Of a stretch of DNA of 29,343 nt, positions 26,588-29,343 are shown one piece after another; position 1 is the stretch's first letter, and every line of letters begins with the position of its first letter. Below the pieces are notes generated by a model. It made no database searches. It saw nothing but the letters and a program-made list of their open reading frames with translations, and was not told the origin of the DNA. Source of the stretch: Lachnospiraceae bacterium UBA5902 (GTDB taxonomy: Bacteria; Bacillota; Clostridia; Lachnospirales; Lachnospiraceae); contig DJEI01000090.1 in NCBI GenBank assembly GCA_002431865.1, positions 1 through 29,343 on the forward strand, written 5' to 3'. A program made the translations under genes and the position numbers.

Positions 26588-26621
26588 CTGCCCGGCAAAT
26601 GCGGAAAATGAGCTTTCATGA

Positions 26622-26650
26622 TTGAATATTCTTTTCTTTTCCTATATAAT
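26622..26650 (+). promoter_or_regulatory. Promoter of the GGDEF-EAL gene
   Basis: TTGAAT (26622-26627) and TATAAT (26645-26650) are 17 bases apart on the plus strand, 48 bases before the ATG, which has a GAGGGGA ribosome site. Confidence 0.72.
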
Positions 26651-26697
26651 ATGTCTATTACATTTATGATACATGCTTACTTTGAGGGGAACGGGTT

Positions 26698-29127
26698 ATG
26701 TCTATACAAAAGTCTTTGCGATTGTCGCTTGTTTTAATGGCGTGTCTGCCACTTATATTTCTGACAATCTTTACATACAATTTATCTTATAAAAAATACA
26801 TGGATCTTGCAACACAGTCCACGGTGGAACTTGCCAAGAACTACGGCATGGGCTTCCAGTCCCAGCTTAACTCACAGATTGCCGAAGTAGAGGGACTTGC
26901 AAATGGTACAAACATTCAGAATCTTGTACTGGAGAATTACAACGGTGTTACTCTTGGAAATGATTCTCCTTATTATACAAATGTTTCAGAGTTGTTTGCA
27001 GCCGCTTCCGATTATGCCGGCAACAACGTGAACTACTATCTCTATGATGTAAATGGATACTACATTACAAGTTCTGACAGCACCAATACGGATGACTGGC
27101 AGGAGCATATGACGATTCCAGTCGAAGATATCACAGAAACCAAAATCTTACAGTGTTCCCCACTCGACAAGATCGAGAGCATTGATGTTGTATCCCCGAT
27201 CATTATTAAAAGTCAGATCGTCGGCCTGATCCGTGCCAATATCACCTCCAGGTATTTCGGCTCCTTTATCCCGGAAGATGGCTCTGCTTTCATCATGACA
27301 AATGATGGTGGCTACCTCTTCACTTCCACCGGACTAACCGGACAACGGGAACTGGAAACACAGGCGTTTAATTGTCTGAACAGTGCAGGCAACACGAAGG
27401 ATTATGGACATCTGAAGGCTTCCTCCTTCAAAAACATCTATGGATTTTGCAAGCTTTCCGACTCCAACTGGCTGTATCTGATCAAACAGCAGGGAACACA
27501 GTACCAACAGATATTGGCAACCCTCCCGATTACCATGAGTATTACGCTCATCATCATTTTAATGATTGCTATCTGGGTGAGCCGGATTTTATCTGCAAAA
27601 TATACAGAACCGATCTTCACTCTGCGCGACAACATGACGGACGCTTCCTCCGGTAATCTGGATGTCAAATGTGATGTTGCCTCTGATGATGAATTCGGAG
27701 ATCTCTCCCGCATGTTCAACAGTATGATGGATATCATTTCCAACAACTACAAGGAATTATCTGCTTCCAAGGCTGCATTAGAGGTCAGCGAACAGGAACT
27801 GAAAAAGAACTATGCCCATATCGAGCAGCTTGCCTACCACGATGGCTTAACTGGTCTCTATAACCGTGTTGCTTTCATGAAATACGCTTACAAGATCTTC
27901 CATGACGCAAGCGTCGGCGCCAGCAAGCATGCCATTTTCTTTATTGACTTAGATAACTTTAAAAATATCAACGATACACTCGGACACGACTATGGTGACC
28001 TTTTGTTAAAGGACGTCTCCGAGCGGATGCTTTCCTGTATCGCTTCCGATGATATTCTGGCACGAAACGGCGGTGACGAGTTCCTGATCTTAAAGAATCG
28101 CTTCGATACCGTGGACGATCTGGAAAACTTTGCAAGCCAGCTTGTCAATGTTGTACATCATCCATTCATCTTAAACGATGAAACCGCTGTCGTCTCTATG
28201 AGTGTCGGTATTGCAGTCTTCCCAAACAACGGACTGACTGTAAGCGAGTTAATTAAGAACGCAGACATCGCGATGTACAATGCGAAAAACTCTGGCAAAA
28301 ACAGCTACCGCTTCTTCGACAGCTACATGGAGGACGATGTCAACCGGAAAAATGATCTTGCGGATATTCTGTCGCATGTCATTGATAAGAATGAAATTTA
28401 CCTACAGTACCAGCCACAGGTCAACGTGGAAAGCGGTCAGGTTACCGGCTATGAAGCGCTGATGCGTATTGAATCTGAGCTGGTTGGTTTTATCTCTCCT
28501 GCAGAATTTATTCCGATTGCAGAAGAAACCGGTATCATCAACATCCTTGGTGAATGGGCATTGATTGAAGCCTGCAACTTCAATCAGATACTGATCAAGA
28601 GTGGATTCGGTCCACTCCGTGTATCTGTCAATGTATCAACCACCCAGTTAAAGGATGATCATCTGATCGATATCATTAAAAGCATTCCGAAAAAAACAGG
28701 TATGGATCTGAAGCATCTCGAAATCGAGATCACAGAAAGTGTCCTGATGAATTCGTTTGAACACAACCTAAAGCTGATCAATCAGGTGAAAGAACTTGGC
28801 TGTTCCATCGCCTTAGACGATTTCGGAACCGGCTACTCTTCCTTCAACTACCTGACACAGATTCCAATCGATACCTTAAAGATTGACAAGTCCTTTATCG
28901 ATGGTATCTGCAGTAACGAAAAAGACCGCTGCATCGCAGACTCCATCATTGATCTGGCACATAAGATGGATATCTCCGTTGTGGCAGAGGGCGTGGAGGA
29001 TAACGAACAGCTGCAGATTCTGCAGAGTCAGTTCTGTGATACCCTGCAGGGCTATCTCTTCTCCAAGCCTTTAAATTCTACCGATTTTATTGAGCTTTTA
29101 AGCAGACATAAAACTTTACATGACTAA
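26698..29127 (+). CDS. Membrane GGDEF-EAL protein with extracellular Cache-type sensor and HAMP
   Basis: The 809-residue protein has a first membrane helix (about 9-30), an extracellular sensor of Cache type (about 31-272), a second helix (about 275-297) and a HAMP linker (about 297-355). A GGDEF domain (about 375-540) and an EAL domain (about 550-809) follow. The GGDEF motif (458-462) is intact but the upstream RxxD inhibitory site is absent. EAL residues are all present: E586, N645, E677, D707/D708 in DDFGTGYSS, K728 or K731, E764 in AEGVED and Q784. It may therefore both make and break c-di-GMP, with the net direction set by the sensor. It is the only plus-strand gene, divergent from the CheX-like gene and ended by a strong terminator. 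Confidence 0.95.
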   Translation: MSIQKSLRLSLVLMACLPLIFLTIFTYNLSYKKYMDLATQSTVELAKNYGMGFQSQLNSQIAEVEGLANGTNIQNLVLENYNGVTLGNDSPYYTNVSELFAAASDYAGNNVNYYLYDVNGYYITSSDSTNTDDWQEHMTIPVEDITETKILQCSPLDKIESIDVVSPIIIKSQIVGLIRANITSRYFGSFIPEDGSAFIMTNDGGYLFTSTGLTGQRELETQAFNCLNSAGNTKDYGHLKASSFKNIYGFCKLSDSNWLYLIKQQGTQYQQILATLPITMSITLIIILMIAIWVSRILSAKYTEPIFTLRDNMTDASSGNLDVKCDVASDDEFGDLSRMFNSMMDIISNNYKELSASKAALEVSEQELKKNYAHIEQLAYHDGLTGLYNRVAFMKYAYKIFHDASVGASKHAIFFIDLDNFKNINDTLGHDYGDLLLKDVSERMLSCIASDDILARNGGDEFLILKNRFDTVDDLENFASQLVNVVHHPFILNDETAVVSMSVGIAVFPNNGLTVSELIKNADIAMYNAKNSGKNSYRFFDSYMEDDVNRKNDLADILSHVIDKNEIYLQYQPQVNVESGQVTGYEALMRIESELVGFISPAEFIPIAEETGIINILGEWALIEACNFNQILIKSGFGPLRVSVNVSTTQLKDDHLIDIIKSIPKKTGMDLKHLEIEITESVLMNSFEHNLKLINQVKELGCSIALDDFGTGYSSFNYLTQIPIDTLKIDKSFIDGICSNEKDRCIADSIIDLAHKMDISVVAEGVEDNEQLQILQSQFCDTLQGYLFSKPLNSTDFIELLSRHKTLHD

Positions 29128-29133
29128 AAAGGC

Positions 29134-29168
29134 GTCCCCATCAAACAGATGGGGACATTTTTTTATTT
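29134..29168. terminator. Strong bidirectional intrinsic terminator
   Basis: GTCCCCATC (29134-29142) and GATGGGGAC (29148-29156) form a perfect 9-bp stem with a 5-base loop, followed by a long T-run on the plus strand. In the minus direction GCC and five T follow the stem. It serves the GGDEF-EAL gene and the convergent surface-protein gene. Confidence 0.93.
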
Positions 29169-29343
29169 CTTTTTATGACTCCTCTTGCTTCCAATCAACC
29201 CCATTCCGATTCCAATCGCACTTGTACACAAAACAAGAATGGTCAGGAACAAATTTGCTTCATCTCCGGTCTTCACTGCCTGTTCCTTAGGCGGTATCAC
29301 CTGTGTACTTGTCCCCGCAACGGTTGTTTCCGTCGTCTCAGTT
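29163..29343 (-). CDS. C-terminal end of a sortase-anchored surface protein (5' part off window)
   Basis: Only the last 59 codons plus stop are in the window. The visible part is a Thr-rich linker (TETTETTVAGTSTQ), a sorting-like motif VKTGDE, a hydrophobic helix (LFLTILVLCTSAIGIGMGL) and a basic tail (SKRSHKKK) before TAA. This is the layout of cell-wall anchored proteins, with a variant of the LPxTG site of the P-K-T-G-D type in which the proline is valine. What the ectodomain does cannot be seen here. Confidence 0.75.
   Translation of the reverse strand, partial: TETTETTVAGTSTQVIPPKEQAVKTGDEANLFLTILVLCTSAIGIGMGLIGSKRSHKKK

Noticed and set aside
1..29343. Insertion sequences, prophage, CRISPR arrays or RNA genes
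   Set aside because: No transposase, integrase, regular direct repeats, tRNA or rRNA sequence was seen on either strand.

Overview
The window looks like a chromosomal segment of a Gram-positive Clostridia, most likely a motile Lachnospiraceae relative. The evidence is a cdd, M16C peptidase, era, recO, glyS gene order, a single-chain PurL with fused glutaminase, an acyl-ACP thioesterase, a CheX/CheY pair and AGGAGG-type ribosome binding sites. This placement is inferred from gene content, not from a database search. Coding is dense and almost entirely on the minus strand; only the GGDEF-EAL gene at the right end is on the plus strand. I see no mobile element, CRISPR array, tRNA or rRNA, and no gap above 300 bases.

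Right end (25.2-29.3 kb): a membrane GGDEF-EAL protein (plus strand) is divergent from a two-gene chemotaxis-like unit. That unit is a CheX/CheC-type protein carrying four exact 29-residue N-terminal repeats of MshEN (c-di-GMP receptor) type, followed by a single-domain CheY. The GGDEF-EAL gene ends at a strong bidirectional terminator shared with a convergent, truncated sortase-anchored surface protein.

Middle right (18.5-25.1 kb): two overlapping AstE/AspA-family paralogues with different active-site losses sit directly upstream of purL and a TrmH-type RNA methyltransferase. A large inverted repeat lies before the pair. A rho-independent terminator built over the methyltransferase stop codon closes the group.

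Centre (11.5-18.4 kb): cysK has a strong promoter and a palindrome just after it. An Rrf2-family regulator follows with its own promoter, whose -10 box lies in one arm of a 19-20 bp inverted repeat. This suggests cysteine or Fe-S dependent control. Next come a membrane-anchored GH3 (NagZ-like) hydrolase, a metallophosphoesterase plus RAD50/YhaN-like ATPase pair with a transmembrane hairpin, an acyl-ACP thioesterase and cytidine deaminase.

Left (0-11.5 kb): an M16C peptidase, era and a DUF1846 protein form one run. A complete polyamine ABC transporter operon (potABCD) follows and separates era from recO; recO starts 14 bases after potD. Two transporter subunits are atypical: PotA has a duplicated C-terminal TOBE-like region, and PotD has a C-terminal membrane helix and no lipobox. 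glyS, with its own promoter, runs off the left edge.
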